Assembly (NCBI GenBank): GCA_916613615.1
Contig: OU744724.1
Span: 29,002,171 to 29,066,170 of the forward strand
DNA length: 64,000 nt
Reading direction: 5' to 3'
Source of the DNA: Steromphala cineraria
Lineage: Eukaryota > Mollusca > Gastropoda > Trochida > Trochidae
Made by a program: the position numbers and the translations under genes
Notes under the pieces: generated by a model
Databases searched by the model: none
The model's input: the letters and a program-made list of their open reading frames with translations, nothing else
What the model was told of the DNA's origin: nothing
Shown: positions 12,436 to 25,284 of the stretch, piece by piece
Layout of the letters: the number at the start of each line of letters is the position of its first letter
Numbering within the stretch: position 1 is the stretch's first letter

Positions 12436-15071
12436 CTCACACTAACTCAATCACATACCTAATGTACGGTTTATAGAGCACTGGGATTGATCTTATTTAT
12501 CGTCACTTTGATCAAAACTGATTTCAGGTATCGCTTTAGATTTCCCAAAGCAATTGTTTTATATATCCAATAAAAGGATTTACCTTTGTTTCCCGAAACC
12601 AAGTCGGGAATACACAGTGCTAACACAAATAACCCATTAGTGCGCCGTGAACAATGTGCAACTGGACAAATAGAAAGAAGGAAATCACATTGATGGGCAA
12701 ACGTCTATCACTTACTAGAATGGTTTTATCTTTATAGTAAACTTAAGCTTAATATGTGTTCACACTTCCCTGTGAATGCTTATGTGTATTATTGATATAC
12801 ATTATCTATATTTCCCTATGCGTCCATAGTTGTCATATGATAAACGTTTGAATATGTGAGATTGTTAAATGGATATCATCAAAACTCGTTTTATAGCACG
12901 TATAAAAACCAAAAAGACAAAAGCACGAATCTCTTAAAGTGTATTTATACAAAAAGATGCAGTCACACGTCCTTGATATTGGAATCCAACAAAAAGCAGT
13001 GGTGTATGAATTCAAGAACATTTAATTACATTCCATAGAAATTTAGAAAGCCATAACCAGTCTAAATACCTGTACCAACGTTTAGAAAAACATTTTCTAG
13101 ATATAGTATAGATTAAAGAATTATTTCTTTGATAATTGGATTGAGTCACATTAGTGTCATTTGATCATAAAGTGATGATTATTTTGGCAATTATGAAAAT
13201 CAAATTTAAAGTAAACAAAATGTATTTTTATAAGCGCCATTTTAGGCGACAAGCACCCATGCTTATTTTATGTATTTTGAACATTGTAATTCTACACAAA
13301 ACTAGCACTGTTTCTTGTTTTTCTGTTTTACTGATAAGATATGTAGATACACACATAGCTAAGAACACCGATTTCACCAATTAAGTACCATGTGATAGAA
13401 CTGATATGTGTTGTGTTATACGGTGCATGGATATTTTATTGCTTATTTTAACTTCATTCGTTAATGTAAAACGCATCTGGATGGTAATTAACGAAGCAAA
13501 GTTAAAGGCAGAGACCACTGACGAATATGTAATGTATACATAGACTTATTAAACTTTGACATACGGTCAGAAAAAATCTATTTTATGGTCAGAAAAAATC
13601 TATTATACGGCAAAAGAAGTATCTAATTACATAGAGTCACAGGGGGGTCATTGTCACAAGGCATAAACGATTCGTTAATAAATTGAATGAAATATATACA
13701 AATAATTATATCTAGGTTCCACATTAGTTAGTCTACACACTCTGGCTTTGTTCTCGGTAATTGATTTTTTAATATTTTAGTAGCATCAGCAGCTTTAATT
13801 CAGTGAAGTGACTGGTCATGAAACATATCTATATAGAATAAATAATTAGTGATTTGAATTTCATTTCTTGTATTACAAAACATTTATGCTGATATGAATT
13901 CAATATGAATTTCATTTTTCACCTTTTAATTTCAAATATATTATAATTTTTACCAAAGACGTACATACTTTCTTTTTTATTTTAGATACATATGTTTTAC
14001 GTAGATAAACAAAAGCGGAAGTATAAACCTAACATACAATTTGACATAAATGTCATTGGTTTTTGCTCTTGTAGGCTTTTGTACAAAGGTGATCTTTACA
14101 ACGCATTTTTGCTTTTGTCGACTCGCTTTTCAGGCGCTGTCATTGGTTTACTGAAATAGGATAGTTCATAGATCATAGGTCACAGCGCTCAGCTTGAGTG
14201 GAGTTCTGTCCCAAAGTGTGAAGTGAAGCGTTAGTGTATAAGTATAACCCTGAGGTAGCATGAGTTTAATTCTAAAGAACATTAAGATGTTTTTGTCGAT
14301 AAAGATTTGGGAAACATGTACATTTATTACAACTTTCAATGAAAATCATCAATATCAAAATCAAAGTTATCAGTATTACAATTAGGGTGAATCATCTTAT
14401 GCGTCAAAACCTATTCAGATTGTAAAGGATTAAGAAATACTATGTTACTATCACATCATTATTAGTTCTTAAATTAACAATTGGTTTCTGAAATGGAATA
14501 CCCAATGAATACCGTTTTGTTTGAATAAATGACTTGGTTTGAAAGAGGGTACAAGAATAAGGAAAACGAGAAGACAAAACAGTAAATGTTTATTCTGTCA
14601 AATGAGCTTTAAAGGATAGGAAATTGACACAAGCAGATACACTCTCCTTTTAACTGTAACCGTGCTAAAGATAGTCAAATCATCCAGATAGAATCCATTG
14701 CTTGCAAATGTTCTTGTTTAGAGGCGTTCAACGCAATAAAGACTACTGTTATGGTATTCAAGACCAGTATCACTCATTACATATCTGACTAAACGTCCTT
14801 GTGTAACTCCCTGCATCATCATCTTAGATCCAGAACAATACTAACCAAATCTTCCAGATCAAGGGTAAAGCTGCCTCTGATGGAACAGCAACTGCTTTAG
14901 TGGTCAGTGTCACCTGAACTCCCGGATGATAGAAATATCCTCATGATGATCCTTAAGCTTTGCAAATAATCATACATAATTATTTAGAAAACAAAACATT
15001 ATTAGGCACAGCTGTTAAAGCAGAAAAATATTAATGTAAGGCAATTCTCACTACCTACATTTGATATCTGA
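12436..15071. other. Duplicated 5' flank of GRL copy A, then unique sequence
   Basis: From 12436 to about 14040 the sequence is a clear copy of 22744-24490, 35136-36880 and, with gaps, 44509-47000. Small open frames here recur in parallel in the other units but carry indels relative to each other, so they are not constrained coding sequence. After about 14040 homology to the other units ends. The 14040-15071 stretch holds nothing recognised and probably includes the 3' UTR of the fibrinogen-domain gene. Confidence 0.55.
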
Positions 15072-16995
15072 CTAATTAAACGTCTTGAGAGCTATGTTGA
15101 TCTTCCTGATGCCTCTGTCATCCCAAGACTCCCAGAACACCTGCCAGGGCTCTCTGACTCTGTCCGGTATTGGCTTCAGTTGTCCATTTGGGTTACACAG
15201 AGTGCAGTTCATGAACCACCAACCAGCCCGATGTGTCTGGGCACAGTTCCCAGGACTCTCGTCGTTGTCTCTGTCAACTGTGCTGAATTTCATCTCATAT
15301 ACCTCACCCAGCGCATCTGGTAATTGGTTCTTGGGTAGTGCACTTTCACCTGACCAACTAGAGAACAGGAACCTGTAACCATCATTTTCCTCTGTTAGTT
15401 TGAAATCGTTGTAGTAACATCGTTTCCATTTTGGGCAACAGTCGAGGATTATGTGAAATTGAAGCCGACATCTCTTCATGATACACATTTCGTAGATCTT
15501 TTGCAGTCCAAGCCAGTGGTCACCTGACGGAGATCCGAACCCATCTCGGTACTCCTGCCAGCCTCGGGTGAAGTTCAAGCCATCTTTCTGCAGCTGGATG
15601 TACGTCTTGCCTCCCAAGTTGAGTTCACAGTACACATCAAATGGAGATGGGGACAGTCGTGGTTGAATGGTGTACACGCCGCTGACAGTGTGGCCCAATT
15701 CATATCCCTCAGAACAATCTAGTGAGAGTAAAATTAAAATTATACATATGGAGTAACAATGAAAGACGTGAGTTGAGGTTTCCGGGAAATGTTTTGAAAA
15801 TTTTTTTAAATCCCACTTCAAGCCATCGGTGAAATCTCCTGCATTTGCCTGATAAATCAACCGTTTTAATCTAGGAACAGAAAATAAAAGCAAAAATGGA
15901 AAAATAAACTCTACTCTATCAGGATAAATGAACCGATGGAGCAGGATGTACGAGTCAACTCTGTAAGCAGATACCATGGTAAAATGAAGTAAGCTAACCT
16001 ATGCTGTCGTATACCTGTTACATATAAAATGATTCTTCTTTAAGTAGAATCGTATTATCTTGTTAGAGTTTTGTGACTAGCAAGAACCTACCCGTCCAGT
16101 AGCTCTCACAGTGCTTCCCTGTGAAACTCCCCTGACACTGGCAGGAACGTTTGATTGAATCAGATCATTTTCCTCCATTGTAACATACAATCGGCATCGA
16201 CTGGCATGTGTTATATTTATCAAGGTGATGAGAAACCAGCGTGTGCATGAAGTGCATGTATTTAATTCAAAATGACAATTTCAACATAATCTATATAGTT
16301 CGGTCGTGTATTTGCTAAAACTGCCTGATTGCAAATTCAAATGATATGTTTGTATTTCTTTACAAAATGCAATTATTTGTACTCACAAGTCATACTCAAT
16401 TAGATGCAATATTAAGAAGATGCTTATATATGAAACATTTAGATTACTGCGTCGAGATTTTCGAAGCTCTCTTAGTCCTAAGATAGTCATAAGTACCATT
16501 TCTTAGCATTGGCTCAAGACCATCTTAGCACTAAGGGAGCTTCAAAAATCTAGGCCCTGATCTATAAAAGATACCCTCACGTAATGAACGAATATCACTA
16601 AGTTGTGTAAGTTCAATGAGGTCTTGTCATTTTACTGAGTAATTCTAAGATGAAAATGATGAAAGATACAATGTTCTATACCTTTGTGCAATTTAAGGTG
16701 TTGCGTACCAGAAAATGACCCTGAAAGTTAATACACAACTTACCCGTCTAAAGATGTGAAGGTCATGGTGAGAAGTAATAACCTGTTTGTATTCCTGCAT
16801 GTCCAGATACCTACAGGAATGGTCAGTGTAGGATATGTTGACCGCCACACACGTGTCCAGCACTGAACAGTTGACCACACACTGCATGACCAGAGTAGGG
16901 TCGGTTTTCTCCCCTTGGTCCAAAGGGCTGAACACGCTTTGTGCATCATAAAGACACGGGTACGCTACTACGATATACATCAATATTGCTAACAT
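15072..16995 (-). CDS. Secreted fibrinogen-related protein (PAN-like + half EGF + FReD)
   Basis: Three exons on the minus strand: 16744-16995 (ATG start, donor GTAAGT), 16092-16137 (microexon, donor GTAGGT) and 15072-15718 (stop TAG). Phases fit (0, then 1), giving about 315 residues. Exon 1 begins with a signal peptide (MLAILMYIVVAYPC) followed by a short Cys-bearing PAN/apple-like segment (FSPLDQGEK, CVVNCSVLDTC). The microexon encodes half an EGF-like module (CQGSFTGKHCE). The last exon is a full fibrinogen C-terminal domain: GVYTIQP, DVYCEL, WQEYRDGFG, HWLGL, then a likely calcium site DRDNDESPGNCAQ and GWWFMNC. Fibrinogen-related proteins of invertebrates bind glycans or microbial surfaces; that role is inferred. 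The microexon acceptor has a weak pyrimidine tract, so its 5' edge is the least certain point. Confidence 0.85.
16449..16556. repeat. Foldback repeat (about 40-bp imperfect arms)
   Basis: Left arm 16449-16488 (CGAGATTTTCGAAGCTCTCT...) pairs with right arm 16518-16556 (...GGGAGCTTCAAAAATCTAGG) with roughly seven mismatches over 40 positions. It lies in the region between exon 1 and the microexon of the fibrinogen-domain gene. Probably a foldback MITE. Confidence 0.6.
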
Positions 16996-18215
16996 GGTAG
17001 GTGGAATTTCTAACTTGTTTATTCAATGAGTGAACAGATTATAGATGATGCATCAGAACTCTGCAATGATGATATCCGCTCATGAGAAGGTTATCTGCGA
17101 TTTGAGACGGTTTTGTAAATCATTCAAAAAAATTCAATAAATGTTAACATAATGAAAATGTTTCTCTAAGAACTCATTGAAATAATAACAAAATACGTTC
17201 ATAAGTAGCTTTAATAGTTTACCAAAAGAACTGATTTTATAGCAATCAATAATTAATAAAAAGGTTGGAACATTGTCATTAAATTACAAATATGGTGTAA
17301 ACTAGCTTTTATTATTGTTGCCCTACAATGCACGACCCTAATGACGTTCATTAGCATCTTTAATAATATTCTTTAGAGAAGCTGTTATTAGGGAATATTC
17401 TAATTGATTTTAGTAGAATCGTTTTGTTAATGAGTACATACATACATTTCATATGCATGAACAGTCTTGTTTAAAATTTTTCAAAATATAATATAATATA
17501 TATTATAAAAAGGCTGTTGGTACAATAAATACATCATGCTGGTAATCTGCATTGTACTGTTCTGATGTTTATCAAACCTCAAAGACAACTGTTAAGGACA
17601 TGTAAATGTTTAGACGATGTTGCCCTAGTTATGAATTATTCAAATGTCTATCAAATATTTTGTTAATGTCTTGGAGACGAGTCATTCAATTACTCGATGA
17701 ATGTTAACTTAGTCCTAATGAGATGAAGTGTATGCGCACACTTAAGAGCCTTTTTATCCTTTGAACAAACAATAAGTGTTATTTTTATCTGTACTTTGTA
17801 AACTGCATCAAATTAGACACTTTGTTAATGATTAACAAATAATATATAATTTTTATTAAAATCATTATTCCTAGTTTTTCCAACAATCTTCACATTTGAT
17901 AAAATTCGATTTCTCGATATATCACAGAATTGAGTTTCAATCAAGGTTATTGTATTCAACAATTTTCTTCACAACATCACTTTACGTCACAACTAAATAT
18001 AAATCATTTTTCATCAAACTGTTTTGATAAATCGAATATTTTTTTTATCAAGATCATATCTTTTAAAACCATTTGTCGAATATAATGCTATAAGTATTTT
18101 TTTCATAAGTAATTAAAATTTCATTTTATAATTTTTCTTCAAAATCATTTTTCATAAAAGAGAATGTCATATCATTTAATCAATTAAAAGTGAGTTCCCC
18201 TCAAATATTAAATTA
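16996..18215. other. AT-rich intergenic stretch between the FReD gene and GRL unit B
   Basis: No gene recognised. The sequence is very AT-rich with many TTTTTATCAA-type runs. The junction string CCCCTCAAATATTAAATTAAA at about 18197 recurs at about 27557 and 38948 and marks equivalent points of the tandem GRL units. Confidence 0.4.
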
Positions 18216-19016
18216 AAAAATAGAGCCATTGGCTCTGTAGCTAATCAGGCATCATATCAAGTTTGCTTTATACAGGCCAGATGAGCTAAACATGAAACTG
18301 ATGTTACCTATTGCAAGAAAACCTATACAAAAATTACGAAACAAATGTAACGATTTGGGAATAAATTTCCTTACCCAAATGATTTATTATTATTCAACAC
18401 TTTCTAGATCGCCAATATCAGACAGTGAAAGAAGTCCACACTAAAATATCCAAGGAGAAATAAATTTGCCATAGACTGTCATCTAATGGAGAAAAATAGG
18501 TTTTTAAGATTGTGACCCCTTTCGACCCTATTTGGGGTCATGGGGTCACGAAACCTACAGTTTAGAATCCCAATTGGCCAAGGAGTCTACATGCAGTCTT
18601 TCAGCTCAATAGACCTTTTGGAGCTAAAGATGATGATGAAAATAAGTTTTTAAGGTTGTGACCCCTGTGACCCTATTTGGGGTCATGGGGTCACGAAATC
18701 TACAATTTAGAATCCCCATTGGCCAAGGAGTCTGCACATATCATTTTTAACTCTCTACTCCTTTTGGAACTGGAGAAGAAGATGAAAATAGGTTTTTAAA
18801 GTTGTGACCCCTGTGACCCTATTTGGGGTCACAGGGTCACCAAAGTTACACATTAGAATCTCCATATGCTAAGGTACCTGTACATAAAATTTCTCTCTAA
18901 TGTGTATGGTTCATGAGTAGAAGTCGAAAGTGTCACAAGTTTACGGACGGACGGACGGACGCCGGACGACGGGCCATGCAATAAGCCCATCTGGACTTTC
19001 AGTCCTGATGAGCTAA
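18216..19016. repeat. Dispersed repeat with three 146-bp internal tandem units
   Basis: TGTGACCCC starts at 18511, 18657 and 18803, an exact 146-bp spacing. Each unit carries CCCTATTTGGGGTCA and a short GGGTCAC palindrome. The element ends with ACGGACGGACGGACGCC and GATGAGCTAAAA, and GATGAGCTAAA also occurs near its left end (18282). The equivalent positions of units C and D (about 27570 and 38960) lack it, so it inserted after or independently of the duplications. Confidence 0.75.
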
Positions 19017-19908
19017 AAATCAAATTCAAATTCCATACTTTGTGTCAAATAAGTTACAGGATATAAAGAAACTTCCATCAAAGTAAATCTTTTTATTCAA
19101 TTCAATGTTTCATAGAGTACTTGTTCATCAAAATCAATATTTCATCAAATCATGGTGGAAACTTCACAAAAACTGATAGCTAAAATCTGATAAAAACTAG
19201 GTCGGGGTTGCTAATTAAAACACGATACAGCTTTCCCATTAAGGATATCCAGACTTTTTAAAAACAGTTTTGAAAAGTCCGAGAATCCATGGTACTGATG
19301 CGATAGGTAATCTACATTATATTATACACAGAGAGACCTAAATAAGCATTAAAATAAATTTTCCGCATCCAAATTTCTGCACTACAGTTTTCATGGCTTT
19401 TTTGAAAATGGGGTATCAATATGTTTCCTCTGTTGTTTCGCGTTGCCCAAGGACTCAATACAAGCATCCATGGTATAAAGGTAACAACTACATGGAAATT
19501 TTTTCCATGAGTGTTTATTGAAATTGGTGAAAAATGGTGATCAAAATTTATAAAACCATTTCTGAATTGTTCTTGTTGGTCTAACGTCGTTAACAATATA
19601 TCATAAATAACATGAAAACGCAAGGTTGATTTGACTAGTAAACCCAGAGAAACATGAATGAAAACATTTCATGTGGGAAGATGCGACATTATACTAAGTT
19701 ATGGTCTATAGTATTGTAATGTCTTGTGAGAGGTAGAATGAAATGCACGACTTACACAAAGAACATTTTTTCTCGTATGCATTAGATTTAAGGAATCAAC
19801 CCAGTGATGTCAGAAAAAAGTTAAAAAGCATAAAACGCAACGTTGATGTTGGTACATAAGATAAACATGCGTTGTTTTGTCCATTTATATGTAGATAGAG
19901 AAGATTCA

Positions 19909-22701
19909 TCAGGCAATCTTGAACTGGAGAATCAGGAAGAAATACGTCAAATAGAAGGCGCCCACCTGAAAATATGACTCAAGCTTGAAAGTGTCTTTTT
20001 GAAATATATATGAGTAATTTCAAATTTTGTATCATGCAAAATCATCAGCACGTTATAGTTGGTTAAAGTGAATTTTTAGTAGAGACACAATTCATTAATT
20101 GGAGTCTGCATTCAAATAATAAAACCTTTGAAATTCAGAATATTAACATATTTGTAGTTGTATGAAATCAAGGGAATTCTAAAAATATATTTACATTTTC
20201 GCTAAAATAATTAGAGTCTGAACAATTAACAATTATCAACAATTTCATTCTGAGTAACAAAGAAAGAAATCAGACGTTTTCAGTAATTTTTCAAACCGTT
20301 CAAAATATACCACATTGTTAGGATAAGACCATATTGTATTGTCTTACTGTGAGAAGGAATTCCTTTGTGATAAGGAAGAAATCAACAACAGTGAAGCCAA
20401 CAGGAACAGCAGTGAGTTTGGTGATGAAAAGATTTAGCTGCAACGAGGAGATGGCAATATGTCAAGACAAGCAAACAGAGTAACTTGATGACGAAAATAA
20501 ATAGTTTTGTTTGTAAAAATATATAGACCTTTTTTACATGTTGCCAATATTTTTTCATTTATTTTCAAATGAAAACTCCATCTTCAGTGTTTATAGAATA
20601 TAATGGTTGATCAAAACCCACCCTTATTTCCCAGGTTATGCAAAGACAGTGGTTTGTGTAGAGAGTGAATAATACTGGCGATAGTACACATCCTTGAGGG
20701 GCTCCGGTATTCGTATGCAAAAACCGTGGTTGTGTAACTCATCAGGCTTTGCGTAATGAATCACCTAAAGCAACATTTTGATACAATTCTTTGTTCCCAA
20801 AAAAACAATCACTTTCTACTGGCGTGTTCCCTTTACACTATTTCATGTTTTTTTTGTTCATTTGAAGAGGTGAAAGAATGTCTTATCCCTTTATCTTCGC
20901 AAAAGTAACAGAAGAATATAAAAACAGTTTAATATTTTTAACTTTGTTCCCAAACATACAATCACTTTCTACTGGCGATTTCATTTACAATATTTCATGT
21001 TTTTTTTTATTCATTTAAAGAGGTGAAAGAATACAATGGTAGAACATTAAAATACACTGTATTTTCCCTTCATCTTTGCAAAAGTAACAGAAGAATATAA
21101 AAACATTTTAATACTTATATCTTTAGATATTGTTTTTGTTTCAAGTGTGCTATATTTCGGTCATAATCCTGGGCCTCCTTTCACTAACCACTCTATACTA
21201 AGGTTGACCTTTACTCCAATTCTCTAACATTGTACTAAGGTTACCTTAAGTATTTACGAACACCTAAGGGCTTTGTGAACAGCTTGAAATGCAAACTAAT
21301 TTTCTTGATTTCTGATGTATGAAACAAAAAATCTCCTCTTGACGTTACAACAAAGAACGCAAATAAAACCTCTTAAGTACCATGTAGATGCATCATATCA
21401 AAAGGAAGAGTTAATTAAATTTAATCCCTTTTTATCTTTTAAAACATTTTCATACTTCCCACCTGCCCAATTTCTTCAGGTGTTGCATTCTTTGTTCCTG
21501 TTGTTAGAATGACACTCGTAGAACCTTGAGCCTATAATAAATGAATAATGTGTCAAAGGTACATCGATTATATCCTACATCTCATATAGATAAAGATAAA
21601 TTTAGAATTCAATCTATCCTGATGTAGGAAATAAACACGCCATACCATTCTAATAAATTCATTTTTGACTACGTCATATGTACCTACCTCTTGATGAAGT
21701 CCTGCTGTGCTCAGAGTGAGTAGGGTGATGAAGAGGAAACAGGAAGTAAGCCAGAACAGGTAGGCTACAACAGTGACGGTGTCATCTACGTTAGATACCA
21801 GGTTGTACGAGATGAAACAAGCCATGAAGATTGCAAGGAGAAGAGAGAATCCTAGCATCCATTTGAAAGTCTCATTAATAATTTCTACAGCCGTAGACAG
21901 TTTTAGATAATGGGATCTGAGCTCGGCTAATTGGCTTGGAAGAGTGCCATTGGCTTCCTCAATGTGTCTCGATAGAGTTTTTTGGAAATAAACAAACTGT
22001 GTTCTGATCATTCGTGACACAACAATAACAAAGATGACAGGCAAAACCCATGCTCCAGTTTCGTAGAACACAAGGATTTCAACCAATACTTTGGACCAAA
22101 GGGCATCAGGAAAGGGGCGTGTCATGTTCATCCATATTTCCACTAGTTTTGAAAAATGCGTTTGAAAAGTTACAAACCCACTAAGTGAAAAATTTGTAAA
22201 CGAAAATAACCAGCCAACACTGGTCAGAATAAGTGTATACTTGAAGGCGCATTTGTATTTGCAGTTGATACTGTCCGCCACTCCATTCAGAAAACAGGCG
22301 TCCCAATGCTTGAAGAACAACTGAAAATGTTGGAGTTTATGACATGATACAACCATGATGGTTGCATTGATTGCGCATTGGAGATACCACATGGAAATAA
22401 CAGCACGTATAGAAACCCCTTTGTCCAATGGGAAGAGACCAACTGCACTACGTATGGAGTTGAACCACAGTAGGAGGAGCACAAGGTAGCAGTACATGCG
22501 ACTCCCGACCCAGGAAAATGTCCACGATGTTCTAGTATCTTTGTGGTCTGTATCTGAAAGTTTGATTGTTCCTGGACTGGGGTCAAAGTATATACCAACT
22601 ATCTTCATGGAAAACAGAATAGGCTTGAGGTTGTTCTCGGTTGAGGTGAATTGTTTCCTTTTTCGGGAAATATCTTTAACCTTATCATTTCTTCCTGTCA
22701 T
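19909..22701 (-). CDS. GRL copy B: gustatory-receptor-like 7TM protein
   Basis: Four exons: 21688-22701, 21463-21531, 20348-20437 and 19909-19965 (stop TGA). All three introns are phase 0, and the product is 409 residues. I take the ATG at 22701 (context AACATGACA). The frame is open 14 codons further up, but the next upstream candidate is GTG, which is not a usual animal start. Hydrophobic segments lie near residues 68-90, 100-119, 153-178, 205-230, 281-303, 309-331 and 387-406. The last exon reads VGAFYLTYFFLILQFKIA: TYFFLILQF matches the insect gustatory-receptor signature TYhhhhhQF exactly, and three phase-0 introns near the 3' end are typical of that superfamily. Such proteins form ligand-gated cation channels in insects; role and ligand here are unknown. 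It differs from copy C at about 26 of 338 exon-1 residues. Confidence 0.9.
20653..20716 (-). mobile_element. 64-bp LINE relic in intron 2 of GRL copy B
   Basis: These 64 bases are identical to 33233-33296, the 5' edge of the LINE in intron 2 of copy C (reverse-transcriptase motif GAPQGCVLSPVLF on the minus strand). In copy B the fragment is flanked by ATGCAAAGACAGTGG and ATGCAAAAACCGTGG, which look like a 15-bp target-site duplication (two mismatches). Nearly all of the LINE body is missing. Confidence 0.75.
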
Positions 22702-25097
22702 GTTGATAACGTTTGACCGTGGTATGAAATGATTTTGGAACACCTCTACCTAACTAAATCACATACTTGATGTAGGGGTTTATATAGCACTGGGATTGGT
22801 CTTATTTATCATTACCATGGTCAAAATTGATTTCAGGAATCGCTATAGATTTCCCAAAGGAATTGTTTATATATCCGATAAAAGGGTTTAACATTTGTTT
22901 CCCGAAACCAAGTCGGGAATAGACAGTGCTAACACTAATAACCCATTAGTGCGCCGTGAACAATGTGCAAATGGACAAATTGAAAGAAGGATTGTGCTTT
23001 TTCAATTAACATATGAATGTATATCCATGAATTTACGAAAAGGAAATCACATTGATGGGCAAACGGCTATCACTTACTAGAATGGTTTTATCTTTATAGT
23101 AAATGTGAGCTTAATATGTGTATTTACACTTCCCTGTGAATGTTTATGTGTATTAATGATATACATTATCTATATTTCCCTATGGGTCAATAGTTGACAC
23201 ATATGATAAACGTTTGAGAGCTTCTGGCACATACATCAGGATGTGGTTGGATTTTCATCGATAGGTGTCATTTTCAGATGAATATGTGAGACCAAAAACA
23301 CAAAAGCACGAATCTCTTAAAGTGTATTTATACAAAAAGATGCAGTCACACGTCCTTGATATTGGAATCCAACAAAAAGCAGTGGTGTATGAATTCCAGA
23401 ACATTTAATTACATTCCATAGAAATTTAGAAAGTCATAACCAGAGATTGCTAGGAAGTCTAAATACCTGTACTAACGTTTAGAAAAACATTTTCTAAAGT
23501 ATAGATTAAAATATTATTTCTGTGATAATTGGATTGAGTCACATTCGTGTCATTTGATCATAACGTGATGACTATTTTGGCAATTTTAAAAATAATTTAA
23601 AGTAAACAAAATATATGTTTATAAGCGCCATTGTTATCGAAAAGCACCCATGCTTATTTTATGTATTTTGAACATTGTAATTCTACACAAAACTAGCACT
23701 GTTTCTTGTTTTTTTATGTTTTACTGATAAGATATGTAGATACACACATAGCTAAGAACACCGATTTCACCAATTAAGTAGCATCTAATAGAACTGATAT
23801 GTGTTTGTGTCATACGGTGCATGGATATTTTATTGCTTATTTTAATTTCATTCGTTAATGTAAAATGCGTCTGGATCGTAATTAACGAAGCAAAGATGAA
23901 GGCAGGGACCACAGCCATTGCCAAAGAAATAGAAGGAGTAACTGACGAATATGTAATGTTTACATAGAATATTAAACTTTGAGATACGGTCAGAAAATAT
24001 CTATGATATGGTCAGAAAAAAATCTATTATACGGCAAAAGAAGTATCGAATTACATAGAGTCACGGGCGCGTCATTGTCACTAGCAATAAACGATTCGTT
24101 AATAAATTTAATGAGATATATACAAATAATTATATCTAGGCTTCACATTAGTTAGTCCACACGTTCTGGCTTTGTTGTTGGTAATTGCTTTTTTAATATT
24201 CTAGCAGCATCAGCAGCTTTCAATTCAGTGAAGTGATTGGTCATGAAATATATCGATATATAATAAATAATTAGTGATTTGAATTTCATTTCTTGTATTA
24301 CAAAACATTTATGCTGATATGAATTCAAAATGTCTTTCATTTTTCACCTTTTAATTTCAAATATATTGTGATCGATAGTTTTCAATGAAAAGTAACTGAT
24401 AGCTTCACCAAAGACGTACATACATGTACTTTTTTTTCACGTTAGATACATACGTTTTACGTAGATAAACAAAAGCGGAAGTATAAACCTAGCATACCAT
24501 TTTACCACTCAAACTATCAAGTCCATTGATTCTATCACTCTCTTGTATGTTTCCCTTTTCTAAATAACTTATAGGTAGTGATTGGCACAGCAGGGTTCGC
24601 TTTCCGGTTATCGATCAATATCGTGTCAATATACCTTTATTTTGTCACCATAGTGAACCGATGAGCCTCAAAATGATACTGTGCTTAGCATCAGTGAGAG
24701 CAAAAGGACATACATGGTAACGTTAACAATCTTGACTTAAACAACCAAGGGATTGTCACTTCAATGGGTGTCGTCGTTGGTGTAGTAAACAATAAAAATA
24801 TCATCAATTACCCATTTGTAAATTAGGCACGATATTTAAATAGAAAACTTGTAAGAGGAATTCATAACAGCAGATCTGAAAATTAAATTTTGTAATGGAA
24901 TATACTTACAAATACCCACCCAAGAAACTGTTGCACAATTCAAAACAACAACCATTGGCAAAAGCCCAAGATGAGCTGATAAGTATTGCTCGGTGTTTAA
25001 TACTTCCAACGCAGAAAATAACATATGAAGTTTTTTTATTGATAGTACACTTTTAAGTGATCACTTTTTATCAAACTAATCAATGTGGGCTCCGTTC
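22702..25097. other. Duplicated 5' flank of GRL copy B
   Basis: Parallel to 12436-14040 (unit A), 35136-37470 (unit C) and parts of 44509-47160 (unit D). Presumably contains the promoter, but no core element is obvious. The minus-strand frame at 24836-25024 starts with ATG and can end at a strong donor (GTAAGTATA). In unit C the same site lost the ATG (CCTAGG) and the frame, so it is at most a 5' UTR or relic exon. Confidence 0.5.
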
Positions 25098-25175
25098 TCA
25101 AAAGTATTTTTCTTCAAAATGTCTTGCAATCTCTTCGCTGTTGTATCTGGTTACAAAGTATATAATCTTCCATTT
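25098..25175 (-). CDS. Exon-like open segment of unknown origin
   Basis: A minus-strand acceptor (CTTTTTCAG) is followed by 25 open codons and TGA, reading KWKIIYFVTRYNSEEIARHF then EEKYF. The length and composition look like the terminal exon of a real protein, but no upstream partner exon was found. In unit C the same place (about 37470-37510) is cut short by a deletion that runs into a MITE. It may be a remnant of a gene carried along with the duplications. Confidence 0.25.
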   Translation of the reverse strand, partial: KWKIIYFVTRYNSEEIARHFEEKYF

Positions 25176-25284
25176 CTGAAAAAGAAATATTTTTGATAAA
25201 TAAATACAATATACATCGATGTTAACAATAACTATTATACACCAACGGTTGAATGCCTTTTGAAACTTTGGTCTGATGAGCTTA

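Noticed and set aside
12856..13384. Small open frames in the GRL flank (12856-13038, 13154-13384) that recur in units B-D
   Set aside because: They are copies of non-coding duplicated flank. Counterparts carry indels and stops (for example 23300-23640), so conservation reflects recent duplication only.
15085..15378. Plus-strand 97-codon frame
   Set aside because: Antisense shadow of the fibrinogen domain.
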